The notes beneath the pieces were generated by a model. The model was not told the DNA's origin. It was given only the letters and a program-made list of their open reading frames with translations, and did not search any database. Positions 42,361 through 50,079 of a DNA stretch of 64,000 nt are shown one piece after another. The position numbers were made by a program, and so were the translations under genes. The number at the start of each line of letters is the position of its first letter. Position 1 is the first letter of the stretch. This DNA comes from Clostridiales bacterium UBA7273 (lineage in GTDB: Bacteria > Bacillota > Clostridia > Oscillospirales > Oscillospiraceae): positions 1 through 64,000 of the forward strand of contig DKRV01000011.1 in NCBI GenBank assembly GCA_002472405.1. Reading direction: 5' to 3'.

Positions 42361-44481
42361 TCAGGCCGTGGTTTCCGGCGGAACAATGTCGAAGGTCGGA
42401 ACGACCTCGATGCTCAGATCGCCGTCGCCCACTTCAAAGTTTGTCAGAACGTCGCTGCCGGCGATGACAAATGTGAAGGTCTCGATATCGTTCGCTCTCA
42501 TATTGATGCCCACCATACGGTTGAGGTCGGATGCAACGAGCTGACCGTTGAGATAGACCTTTACGATGTACGAGCGGAGGATAATCTCCGAATCAAGCTG
42601 GTTTGTGTACTTCGTCTGCACGATGAAATCGCTGCCGCGCGAGAATGCCTTGGTAACGGTGATCGGCAGATTGGAAACCGTGCTGACGCTCTCGGTCGTC
42701 GAGTAGAAGCCCTTGCCCTCCTCGGGAACGAAGCGCGCGCCGGTGTAGTAAACGCTCTGGCCGAGCCAGTCGCCGTAAAGCGCACGGGCGGCAAGGCTCT
42801 TGGCGTTATACACCTTCAGCTCGTTGGGGTTGCTCGTTGTGAGCGTATTGGGGATGAGCACGAGCTTGTCGGCGGTGAAGTTAAGGTTGTCGTAAACGCC
42901 GCCGCAGATAAGGGCAAGTCGGGTGCTGCCGGTCTTATCCATGCTGTAAACATAGCGGTTGAAGGACGACAGGCAGTAGAATAGGTCGCCGAATTTATAC
43001 AGCGAGCGGTTGCGCACGTTTGTCGTCTTGGGGAACTCGCCGACGAGAGTTATCGCGCCGGGAGCTTCGACGGAAACGGCGTAAAGGTTCAGGTCATAGT
43101 TGCCCTCGGTGTCGTATGCCAGGAAGTACATGACGTGTCCGTCAAAAAAGCTGGTGTTTATCTTATAATCGCAGACCTTTGAGATATTGCCGCTTGCGAT
43201 GTCGTAGGCATAGAGCTTATCGACGTTCACGCTTGACTCCACGCCCTGCTCGTTTTTGAAAACCATAAGCTCGGCCATCTTGAAATAGATCTTGCCGTTC
43301 CAGCCGTAGGGCACGAAGTTCGGCACCTGGGCATAGGGGATATTCGAGCGTATGGCGTTGAACGCGCCGTTTACGATCCTGCCGAATGCGTATGTATAGC
43401 CGGAGGGCTTGTCGGCATATTTGGTGAACGCAAGCGCGTAAAGCTGCCCGTCATAGAAGCAGTAGGACTCGATGATATAGCCATCGTAGACAGTGGAGAA
43501 TGTGCCGCTTGCCGGGTCATAGCACATGAGCGCGCCCTTTTCGCTTCCGGTCGTGCTGCGGCAGAAATACACCTTGCCGTCATACACGCTTATGTTGTCA
43601 AGATACTGGCCGACCGCGGCGCTGTAAAGCTTGGTGCTCACGCCCGAGAAGTTGACCGCGTACAGGCCGTAGCTTACCGTGTCCACGGTGTCGTAGCCTT
43701 TATACAGACAGTAGTTCGTTTTGCCGATCTGGACGGCGATGCTGTCGTTTTCGAGGTTTGCCTCGTATGCGGCCATGTCGGCGTTGACCTTGGAATCGTG
43801 GCCCTGGCGCAGCGCAGGCTCAACAAGGCGCGAGATGACCGTGGCTATCTGGCCGCGGCTGGTCGTGCTCGTTCCGCAGAAGCGGTATGACGAGTCCACG
43901 CCGATCATTACGCCGGCGGCATAGAGCTTTTCGACCGAGGCCTTATAATAGCCGGGGATGCTGCTCAGATCGCCGATGGCGTAGTCGCAGATCTTCGGCA
44001 TATCCTGATCGTCGATCGTCTTGGCAAACAGATACGCGAGGTTATAGCGGTTGATGCTCTGGCTGAGCTTGCTCACCGCCGGGATTGCCGAGGGCAGCAT
44101 GCCGCGCTCGTAGCAGTATCTGTAATAGGTCATGAACCAAGCCTCGTTCTGGCTCGGCTCGGCAATGAGATTGTCGTTATACGCGGCGTGGATGCGCGCG
44201 GCTATCGTTATGGCCTCGGCCCAGCTGACGTTGTTGTTCGGGCGGAAGGTCTTGTCCGTATAGCCGAGCATGATGCCCTTGTTATAGGCGGTCTTGACGC
44301 CGGAATAGCACCATGTTTTTGAGCTTACATCGGTGAAGGTGCTGCTGTTCATCTGGCCGATATCGTCAAAAACGGCGAGTCTCTGGCCGGGGATCGCATC
44401 GGCCAGCGCACCGACAGACGCGACGGCGAGCAGGCTGCTTACAACAAGCACCAGCGCCAACACTCTGCGAATTTTTTTCAT
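42361..44481 (-). CDS. Secreted SLH-domain protein with a propeller-like (DUF5050-type) region
   Basis: 706 aa exported surface protein. Signal peptide (RRVLALVLVVSSLLAVASVGALA), then SLH repeats in about residues 45-230 (TFTDVSSKTWCYSGVKTAYN; NNNVSWAEAITIAARI; TTSRGQIATVISRLVEP). About 245-590 consists of repeated beta-strand units of the type NISVYDGKVYFCRS, YDGQLYALAF and DGHVMYFLAYD, as in DUF5050/propeller proteins; the C terminus is a beta-rich domain. Unlike the two SLH proteins at 11.7-15.9 kb, the SLH domains are N-terminal. GGAGG precedes the start. The role is likely surface binding; ligand unknown. Confidence 0.82.
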   Translation of the reverse strand: MKKIRRVLALVLVVSSLLAVASVGALADAIPGQRLAVFDDIGQMNSSTFTDVSSKTWCYSGVKTAYNKGIMLGYTDKTFRPNNNVSWAEAITIAARIHAAYNDNLIAEPSQNEAWFMTYYRYCYERGMLPSAIPAVSKLSQSINRYNLAYLFAKTIDDQDMPKICDYAIGDLSSIPGYYKASVEKLYAAGVMIGVDSSYRFCGTSTTSRGQIATVISRLVEPALRQGHDSKVNADMAAYEANLENDSIAVQIGKTNYCLYKGYDTVDTVSYGLYAVNFSGVSTKLYSAAVGQYLDNISVYDGKVYFCRSTTGSEKGALMCYDPASGTFSTVYDGYIIESYCFYDGQLYALAFTKYADKPSGYTYAFGRIVNGAFNAIRSNIPYAQVPNFVPYGWNGKIYFKMAELMVFKNEQGVESSVNVDKLYAYDIASGNISKVCDYKINTSFFDGHVMYFLAYDTEGNYDLNLYAVSVEAPGAITLVGEFPKTTNVRNRSLYKFGDLFYCLSSFNRYVYSMDKTGSTRLALICGGVYDNLNFTADKLVLIPNTLTTSNPNELKVYNAKSLAARALYGDWLGQSVYYTGARFVPEEGKGFYSTTESVSTVSNLPITVTKAFSRGSDFIVQTKYTNQLDSEIILRSYIVKVYLNGQLVASDLNRMVGINMRANDIETFTFVIAGSDVLTNFEVGDGDLSIEVVPTFDIVPPETTA

Positions 44482-44532
44482 ATAGGCAAACCTCCGGGGC
44501 AGTAGATTTGTGGTTACAAAACGGTGTCATTT

Positions 44533-44561
44533 ATTATATCAGGTTACATAATATTTTGCAA
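44533..44561 (-). promoter_or_regulatory. Promoter of the SLH/propeller gene
   Basis: Minus-strand TTGCAA (44556-44561), 17-bp spacer, TATAAT (44533-44538). Confidence 0.85.
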
Positions 44562-44594
44562 TACCATTTTATAATTATTGTATAGCCGCGGCGA

Positions 44595-44623
44595 TTGCGA
44601 AAACGGCCGCAAGATGGTAAAAT
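44595..44623 (+). promoter_or_regulatory. Promoter of proC
   Basis: TTGCGA (44595-44600), 17-bp spacer, TAAAAT (44618-44623). Confidence 0.72.
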
Positions 44624-44658
44624 GAATGCAAATACCAAAAAACTAAGGAGTGTGCGCT

Positions 44659-45462
44659 ATGAAATACGGCTTCATCGGGCTTGGCAACATGGCCGGAGCC
44701 ATCATTGCAGGCATGGCCGCCTGCGGCAAGTTCAAAAACGACTATCTCTACGGCTTCAACCGCAGCCAGGGCAAGACGCTTGCGCTGAAGGAAAAGCACG
44801 GGCTGATCCCCTGCGCGTCGGCGGCCGAGGTCGCGGAAAAGGCCGACGTGATCATCCTCGCTGTCAAGCCGCAGGTGCTGCCCGAGGTCATGCCGGAGAT
44901 AGTCAAGGGCGTCACCAAGGACAAGACCGTTATCAGCATCGCCGCCGGCAAGAGCACCGGCTGGTATGAGGAGCGCCTTGCCAAGGGTGTGCCCGTCGTA
45001 AGGTGCATGCCGAACATAAACGCAAAGGTCAAGGCCTCGGTCACCGCGATCTGCGGCGGCAAGGGCGCAACGGCCGACGATATAAAGATCGCCGACGGCA
45101 TTTTCGCGTCCGTCGGCAAGATATATCACATTGAGGAAAAAATGTTCCCGGCGTTCGGCGCGCTGGGCGGAGCCTCCGGTGCGTTTGTGCTGCTTTACAT
45201 TGACGCGCTGGCCGAGGCCGGAGTGCGCGCGGGATTTTCGCGGCCGATGGCCGAGGAGATCGCAACGGCTACCGTCATGGGCAGCAGCGCTTTGGCTATG
45301 GACAGCGATGAGCACCCCATCGCGCTCATGAATCGCGTATGCTCGCCCGGCGGAACCACCGTCGAGGGCGTCTGCAAGCTCAAGGAGCTCGGTTTTGAAA
45401 CCGCCGTCCAGCAAGCTCTTCAGGCCATAATCGACAAAGACTTCTTTTTAGAGGCGAATTGA
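44659..45462 (+). CDS. proC: Pyrroline-5-carboxylate reductase
   Basis: NAD(P)H enzyme making proline. 267 aa. N-terminal Rossmann motif YGFIGLGNMAGAIIAGM, ILAVKPQVLPEV, ISIAAGK and PVVRCMPNINAKV; C-terminal P5CR signature region SPGGTTVEGVCKLKELGFE. The ATG at 44659 is chosen over an in-frame GTG at 44650, which would overlap the AAGGAG. The last codons TTT TTA GAG GCG AAT TGA come from repeat R10, so the tail FLEAN is repeat-encoded. Confidence 0.95.
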   Translation: MKYGFIGLGNMAGAIIAGMAACGKFKNDYLYGFNRSQGKTLALKEKHGLIPCASAAEVAEKADVIILAVKPQVLPEVMPEIVKGVTKDKTVISIAAGKSTGWYEERLAKGVPVVRCMPNINAKVKASVTAICGGKGATADDIKIADGIFASVGKIYHIEEKMFPAFGALGGASGAFVLLYIDALAEAGVRAGFSRPMAEEIATATVMGSSALAMDSDEHPIALMNRVCSPGGTTVEGVCKLKELGFETAVQQALQAIIDKDFFLEAN

Positions 45463-45695
45463 CGCACCTACCAATACGCATATTGCGGTAGCCCGGTATC
45501 GAGACTGCCTGCAAAACCGTAAAACTGCCGCACTACATTAGTGCGGCAGTGGATTTTTTTGGGGGAGCACTCGGTATCGAGGATGCGGAGGAAACCGTGG
45601 TTGCCTCGCGTAACGCAAGTGCGGTTTCCTCCGCGCCCTCGAACCGGGCTACCAGAGATAAATGTATTCGTAGGTGCGTCAATGCGCCTCTAATA
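45445..45695. repeat. Repeat R10 bridging two convergent genes
   Basis: A 251-bp element, TTTTTAGAGGCGAATTGACG at the left and GCGCCTCTAATAGA at the right. Both ends lie inside coding sequence: the left supplies the proC stop (45460-45462), the right the stop of the convergent GTPase gene (45690-45692). It contains CGGTAGCCCGGTATCGAGAC, ACTGCCGCACTACATTAGTG and GCAAGTGCGGTTTCCTCCGC segments and no other DNA. Confidence 0.9.
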
Positions 45696-46643
45696 GAATG
45701 TGGCGACGGGCTGCTCGGGGACTTCGCAGGGCGAGTCCTCGATGAAGGTGAGCACGGGGCCTTTTTTGCCGTAAGCGCGGCTGAACTTGAAGTTGATGCG
45801 CGCGGTGAGCACATGCCAGGAGTCGCCGACGATGCTGTCGGAATCCTCCCACTGGCAGATAAGACCCGCAAATTGGATATCCTCGGCGCAGCAGGTCATG
45901 ACGTGGCGGCCGACGATGAAGTTACCTGCCGGAACCTTTTTGCGCTTTAAATAGCGGCATTTGAAGCGAACGACCTTGTTTTCGTACTTTTTCGGCTCCT
46001 CGGACATATCGCGATACCACAGGGCATAGTCGTCGTCGCCGATCTCGACGATGGGCGCGTCAAGGTCAAACGGCAGAGGATCTTCGATCTCGTCGTACTT
46101 GACGGTGCCGTCTGCGTACTCATAGGCGATATCGCTGCGGCGCGAGGCGGCGCGCACGAGCTTGTGCAGCTCCATCTTGTCGATGGAGTCGTCATAGCGG
46201 TTGAAAACCGTCAGCTCGGCGCTTTTGAGCTTATCGTAAACGAGGTTGCGCATGTTGGCGTTGTAGCTGAGGATGCTGCGCGCATCAGCGAAGAAAAACT
46301 CCTGATACACCATCCACATCTCGGGCAGCGCCTGATACAGATCGTCGAGCATCCACATGCCGTTGTATTCGATGACGCATCTCTCGCAGTCGTGCTCGTC
46401 GAGCCACTTGCGCAGATTGGCGCGTGTAAGCTCGGCCTGCTCCTCGACATTTACCATGAAAACGTTCGGCGCGGAGAACTTATCGGGCGCGTACTCCTCC
46501 TCGCCCTCCTCGCAGACGATCAGCAGCGTTCTCTCGCCGCTGTTGAAGCGCTTGTCCTCAAGCGTTTCCTGAATGAACTTGGTTTTTCCGCTCTCGAGAA
46601 AGCCCGTGAACAGAAAAACGGGAACTTCTTTAACCTTACTCAA
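45690..46643 (-). CDS. COG0523-like GTPase fused to a DUF1980/YcgQ-like domain
   Basis: 317 aa. N-terminal P-loop VFLFTGFLESGKTKF (residues 9-23) of the CobW/P47K GTPase group, but the family's GCxCC metal motif is absent. The last 100 residues (VRFKCRYLKRKKVPAGNFIV, GRHVMTCCAEDIQFAGLICQ, GDSWHVLTARINF) match the C-terminal domain of YcgQ/DUF1980 proteins, normally a separate membrane-associated protein partnered with the YcgR/permease. Start codon overlaps the end of the upstream GTPase gene. Probably part of a metal-trafficking module. The stop is donated by repeat R10. Confidence 0.75.
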   Translation of the reverse strand: MSKVKEVPVFLFTGFLESGKTKFIQETLEDKRFNSGERTLLIVCEEGEEEYAPDKFSAPNVFMVNVEEQAELTRANLRKWLDEHDCERCVIEYNGMWMLDDLYQALPEMWMVYQEFFFADARSILSYNANMRNLVYDKLKSAELTVFNRYDDSIDKMELHKLVRAASRRSDIAYEYADGTVKYDEIEDPLPFDLDAPIVEIGDDDYALWYRDMSEEPKKYENKVVRFKCRYLKRKKVPAGNFIVGRHVMTCCAEDIQFAGLICQWEDSDSIVGDSWHVLTARINFKFSRAYGKKGPVLTFIEDSPCEVPEQPVATFY

Positions 46644-47682
46644 TACCGAACAACTCCTTGATACCCTGCTCGTTTATCTTCGAGCCGATGACGCACACAC
46701 GGCCGGTGACGGCAGCGCCGCCGCGGCGGATGTCCGCCTCACCGGGAACGTAGTCGAAATAGATCCACTGTCCGTCGGTCGAATCTACAAAGCCCTTGGC
46801 ACGCAGGATCGTGCCGTAGCTTGCATCCTCGTCGAACTCGCCCAGCGCCTTTCTGACCTCCTCCTCGGTGAACTTCTTCGGAGTCTCCACACCCCAGGAG
46901 GTGAACACCTCGTCTGCGTCGTGGTGATGATGGTCATGTCCGCAGCCGCAGGAGCAGCTTTCGCCGTGATCGTGATCGTGATCGTGGTCATGGTGGTGCT
47001 CATGGTCATGGTCATGGTCGTGGTCATGGTCGTGATCATGGTGATGCTCGTTGTGGTCGTGGTGCTCCATCTCCTGCATGGTGGTGGACAGAGAGTCGAT
47101 ACGCTCCATAACGTCAACTATCTGCTTGCCGTCAAGCTCCGACCAGGGAGTGGTGATGACGGTTGCATTGGGGTTGAGCTGGCTGAGCATAGCGGTCGCG
47201 GTGACGACCTTGCCGTCGGCGGCGGAGTCGGTGCGGCTGAGGACTATAACGTCGGCATTGTGCACCTGATCGTTGAAAAATTCGCCGAAGTTGCGGATGT
47301 ACATGCGGCAGCGGCCTGCGTCAACAACGGTGACCTTTGCACCGATCTCGCAGCCGGGCACGCTCGCAACGGCCTTTGCAACGTCGGAGAGCTTGCCTAC
47401 GCCAGACGGCTCGATGAGGATGCGGTCGGGATTGTACTTGTCGATGACCTTCTGCAGAGCCGCGGTGAAGTCGCCGACGAGGGTGCAGCAGATGCAGCCG
47501 GAGTTCATCTCGGTTATCTCAACGCCGGCATCGCGCAGGAAGCCGCCGTCAACGGCGATCTCGCCGAACTCGTTTTCGATAAGGACGATCTTTTCGCCCT
47601 TGTAGCCCTCCGCGATGAGCTTGCGGATGAGCGTGGTTTTTCCTGCTCCGAGAAATCCGGAGAAAATGTCTATTTTAGTCAA
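46636..47682 (-). CDS. CobW/COG0523 GTPase with long His-rich metal-binding insert
   Basis: 348 aa metal chaperone-like GTPase. P-loop IFSGFLGAGKTTLIRKL, ENEFGEIAVDGGFL, the metal motif SGCICCTLVGDF (CxCC), and SRTD in place of NKxD. About residues 205-255 are an insert almost wholly His/Asp/Glu, with HDHDHDHDHD runs and a CSCGCGHDHHHH stretch, suited to binding Zn, Ni or Co. The C-terminal CobW_C domain follows. First gene of the pair, with GGAGG and a promoter carrying a 16-bp palindrome. Such proteins are often induced by metal starvation. Confidence 0.9.
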   Translation of the reverse strand: MTKIDIFSGFLGAGKTTLIRKLIAEGYKGEKIVLIENEFGEIAVDGGFLRDAGVEITEMNSGCICCTLVGDFTAALQKVIDKYNPDRILIEPSGVGKLSDVAKAVASVPGCEIGAKVTVVDAGRCRMYIRNFGEFFNDQVHNADVIVLSRTDSAADGKVVTATAMLSQLNPNATVITTPWSELDGKQIVDVMERIDSLSTTMQEMEHHDHNEHHHDHDHDHDHDHDHEHHHDHDHDHDHGESCSCGCGHDHHHHDADEVFTSWGVETPKKFTEEEVRKALGEFDEDASYGTILRAKGFVDSTDGQWIYFDYVPGEADIRRGGAAVTGRVCVIGSKINEQGIKELFGIE

Positions 47683-47722
47683 GGTTATTACCTCCTACAT
47701 TAATATTCTTGTCTGAAACTTT

Positions 47723-47751
47723 ATTATAACACAGCTTTGCAAATTTGCAAA
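47723..47751 (-). promoter_or_regulatory. Promoter and palindromic operator candidate of the GTPase operon
   Basis: Minus-strand TTGCAA (47745-47750), 16-bp spacer, TATAAT (47723-47728). The perfect palindrome TTTGCAAATTTGCAAA (47736-47751) covers the -35 and half of the spacer, a classic repressor position. Confidence 0.7.
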
Positions 47752-47776
47752 CGTATAAAACAACATCGATTGCCGC

Positions 47777-47805
47777 TTGCGCCGGCAGTAAAATATATCT
47801 ATAAT
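47777..47805 (+). promoter_or_regulatory. Promoter of the carboxypeptidase gene
   Basis: TTGCGC (47777-47782), 17-bp spacer, TATAAT (47800-47805), 42 bp before the ATG at 47848. Confidence 0.78.
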
Positions 47806-47847
47806 AAAGACATAAGCTATAATATTGGGCATAATGGGGATCGGATA

Positions 47848-49182
47848 ATGAATAAGCTGCGTATAACGGCACTCGCCCTATGTCTGAGCCTTGTTCTGGG
47901 CATGGCGCTTCCCTGCGCCCTCGCCGAGGATGACGGCGCGCCGAAGCTAAAAAGCACTCAGTGCGCGCTGCTCGGCGACATGGGCAGCGGCAGGATACTT
48001 TTCAATATCGACGCATACTCGCGCCGCGAGCCGGCAAGCCTTACGAAGATAATGACTCTGCTGCTGGCCGTCGAAGCGATCGAGGCCGGAACGGCTTCGA
48101 CCGACGACATGGTTACGGCCTCGGCAGCGTGCAAAACCGGCCTCGAGCACGATAGCTCGACCGCGTATATCGACCGCGGCGAAACGATGAGCCTGCGCGA
48201 CCTTCTCTACTGCGCGGCGCTTGCCTCGGCAAACGAGGCGTGCAACATCATCGCCGAGCACGTCGCAGGCTCGATAAGCGCCTTTGTAGAGCGCATGAAC
48301 ACGCGCGCAGCGGAGCTTGGCTGCTCCGGCACGCATTTTGCAAACACCCACGGCATGCCGGACGATAACCATTACACCACCGCGAGAGATATTTTTCTCA
48401 TCGCCTGCGAGGGCATGCGCCATCAGCTTTTCGCGCAGCTTGTCGGCTGCCGCGAATACACGACGAGCGCGACCAACGACTCGCCGGCGCGCGTTCTGGA
48501 AAGCTCGAACGCACTCATAACGCCCGACTCGCCGTATTCGGACAAGTACGTTTACCCCGGCGCAGTAGGCATCAAAACCGGCTACACCGAAAAGGCCGGC
48601 TATTGCCTTGTCAGTGCCGTGCAGCGCGACGGCGTGAACGTCATTGCCGTCGTACTCGGCGCAGGCGGCGACACGGCAAACAAGGAGTTTGACAGCTTTG
48701 CCGACACGGTGACGTTGCTCGACTGGTGCTTTGAAAACTATTCTTACCGCAGCATCGTTGAGCGCGGCTACCCTGCCGCGGTGCAGCCGATCGAAAAGGA
48801 CGGTCGGCGCGGCGAGATAACGCTCGTGTGTTCGCAGGAGATAAACGCGCTTGCGGAAAAGGCGCTGGACGCAGCAAAGCTCAAAAGCGAGGTCACGCTC
48901 TATGCGGAGACGCTGACTGATGTTCCGGCAGAGGGCACGGAGCTTGGCGCGGTCACGTTTTCAGACCCCAACGACGGCACTGTCTACGGAACCGTGACGC
49001 TCGTTTCTCATGGTGAGGCACAGTTTGAAGAGCCGGAGCCGCAAGCCGTTCGGCCGCAGGAGCTGAGCCGCGAGCAAAAGCTCGCAACGGTCATAGTCTG
49101 CTCGATCGCGGTGTTTCTGCTGCTGGTGTTTATCCTGCTCCTCGTCCGCCGCAGCCGCAGGATGCGAGGAAAACGGCGCTGA
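47848..49182 (+). CDS. D-alanyl-D-alanine carboxypeptidase (DacF/PBP5-like)
   Basis: 444 aa low-molecular-weight penicillin-binding protein trimming stem pentapeptides. Signal peptide (LRITALALCLSLVLGMALPCALA), active-site SLTK in REPASLTKIMTLLLAVE, SAN in LASANEACNIIAEH, KTG in VGIKTGYTEKAGYCLVSA; a beta-rich C-terminal domain; and a terminal transmembrane helix (IVCSIAVFLLLVFILLLV) followed by basic residues, rather than the amphipathic anchor of PBP5. The start at 47848 follows GGGGATCGG. Specific dac letter not assigned. Confidence 0.93.
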   Translation: MNKLRITALALCLSLVLGMALPCALAEDDGAPKLKSTQCALLGDMGSGRILFNIDAYSRREPASLTKIMTLLLAVEAIEAGTASTDDMVTASAACKTGLEHDSSTAYIDRGETMSLRDLLYCAALASANEACNIIAEHVAGSISAFVERMNTRAAELGCSGTHFANTHGMPDDNHYTTARDIFLIACEGMRHQLFAQLVGCREYTTSATNDSPARVLESSNALITPDSPYSDKYVYPGAVGIKTGYTEKAGYCLVSAVQRDGVNVIAVVLGAGGDTANKEFDSFADTVTLLDWCFENYSYRSIVERGYPAAVQPIEKDGRRGEITLVCSQEINALAEKALDAAKLKSEVTLYAETLTDVPAEGTELGAVTFSDPNDGTVYGTVTLVSHGEAQFEEPEPQAVRPQELSREQKLATVIVCSIAVFLLLVFILLLVRRSRRMRGKRR

Positions 49183-49368
49183 ATTTAATGCCGCACTCGC
49201 AGGGATCGGTGCATAGCTTTTGCACTAATATAGAACATTCCCCCGGGTTGCGAAACGCCACTGTTTCCGCCAACGTTTCGAACCGGGCACCAACATAAAT
49301 GTAAAGGAGCGGCGTTAATTCGCCTCTGAAAAAACGTATAGGAGAAGCGCCAAAGCGCTACTAAAAAA
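49183..49368. repeat. Intergenic repeat R11 with two Shine-Dalgarno/hairpin ends
   Basis: Fills the gap to the first mgtC gene. Contains TTTTGCACTAATATAGAACA and GTTTCGAACCGGGCACCAAC segments, an unoccupied end (AAAGGAG about 49302-49308, hairpin GGCG-TTAATT-CGCC, then TGAAAAAACG where ATG would be) and an occupied end (AGGAG 49340-49344, hairpin AGCGC-CAAA-GCGCT 49346-49359, ACTAAAAAA, ATG). Confidence 0.85.
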
Positions 49369-50067
49369 ATGAGTTTTTTGTCTGTGGCAGTCAGAATACT
49401 GCTGGCGGTCGTAGTGGGCGGCCTGCTCGGGCTTGAGCGCGAGCGGCGCAGCTCGCCGGCCGGATTCAGAACATATATGCTCGTGGCCATCGGCTCGTCG
49501 ATGACCATAATGCTCAGCCAGTATATCGATCTGATGCTGTCAACGCAGTGGGCAGCGGCCGCACAGTCCGTCGGCGCAACGCACGACGTTTCGCGCTTCG
49601 GCGCGCAGGTCATAAACGGCGTGGGCTTCCTCGGTGCAGGCTCGATCATCCTGACCGGGCGCAAGCGCGTCAAGGGTCTGACCACGGCTGCCGGACTGTG
49701 GGCGTCGGCGTGCCTCGGCCTCGCGATCGGCGCAGGCTACTACGAGTGCGTAGCCGTGTCGGTCGCGCTGATCCTCGTGTGCATGTATGCGTTCCCGGCG
49801 CTGGAAAACCGGCTGATACAGCGCTCGCGGTACATGAACATCCTCGCCGAGCTTGACGGCATGGAGTGCCTCGGCGGCATACTGAGCACGCTGCGCGAGC
49901 AGGGCGTCACAGTGTTCGACATCGACCTGAGCAAGCAGCCGGAGGACAGGCGCGCGCAGCTCGGCGTGCACCTGAGCGTGTATCTGCCAAAGGGTCTGAA
50001 CCATACCGAGCTTCTCGCGCAGCTTGCGGCGCTCGGCGGCACGGTTTCGATCGAAGAAAGCCAGTAA
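49369..50067 (+). CDS. MgtC/SapB family membrane protein, copy 1
   Basis: 232 aa. Five N-terminal helices with the MgtC/SapB signature (GGLLGLERERRSSPAGFRTY, VINGVGFLGAGSIILTGRKR, VKGLTTAAGLWASACLGLAI), then a soluble ACT-like C-terminal domain (about 145-232). MgtC proteins act in magnesium limitation, partly through F-type ATPase; the exact role here is unknown. The only ribosome site is repeat-borne, 24 nt away across a hairpin. Adjacent paralogue follows after 12 bp. Confidence 0.9.
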   Translation: MSFLSVAVRILLAVVVGGLLGLERERRSSPAGFRTYMLVAIGSSMTIMLSQYIDLMLSTQWAAAAQSVGATHDVSRFGAQVINGVGFLGAGSIILTGRKRVKGLTTAAGLWASACLGLAIGAGYYECVAVSVALILVCMYAFPALENRLIQRSRYMNILAELDGMECLGGILSTLREQGVTVFDIDLSKQPEDRRAQLGVHLSVYLPKGLNHTELLAQLAALGGTVSIEESQ

Positions 50068-50079
50068 GGAGGTGCAGCC

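Noticed and set aside
46920..47075. Regular CATGGTCATGGTCGTG-type array as a repeat locus
   Set aside because: It is the coding sequence of the His/Asp-rich metal-binding insert of the GTPase, not a minisatellite or CRISPR.
46573..47703. Plus-strand frame with Val/Met repeats (VVMVVLMVMVMVVVMVVIMV) opposite the His-rich GTPase
   Set aside because: It is simply the complement of the His/Asp codon run of the real gene.
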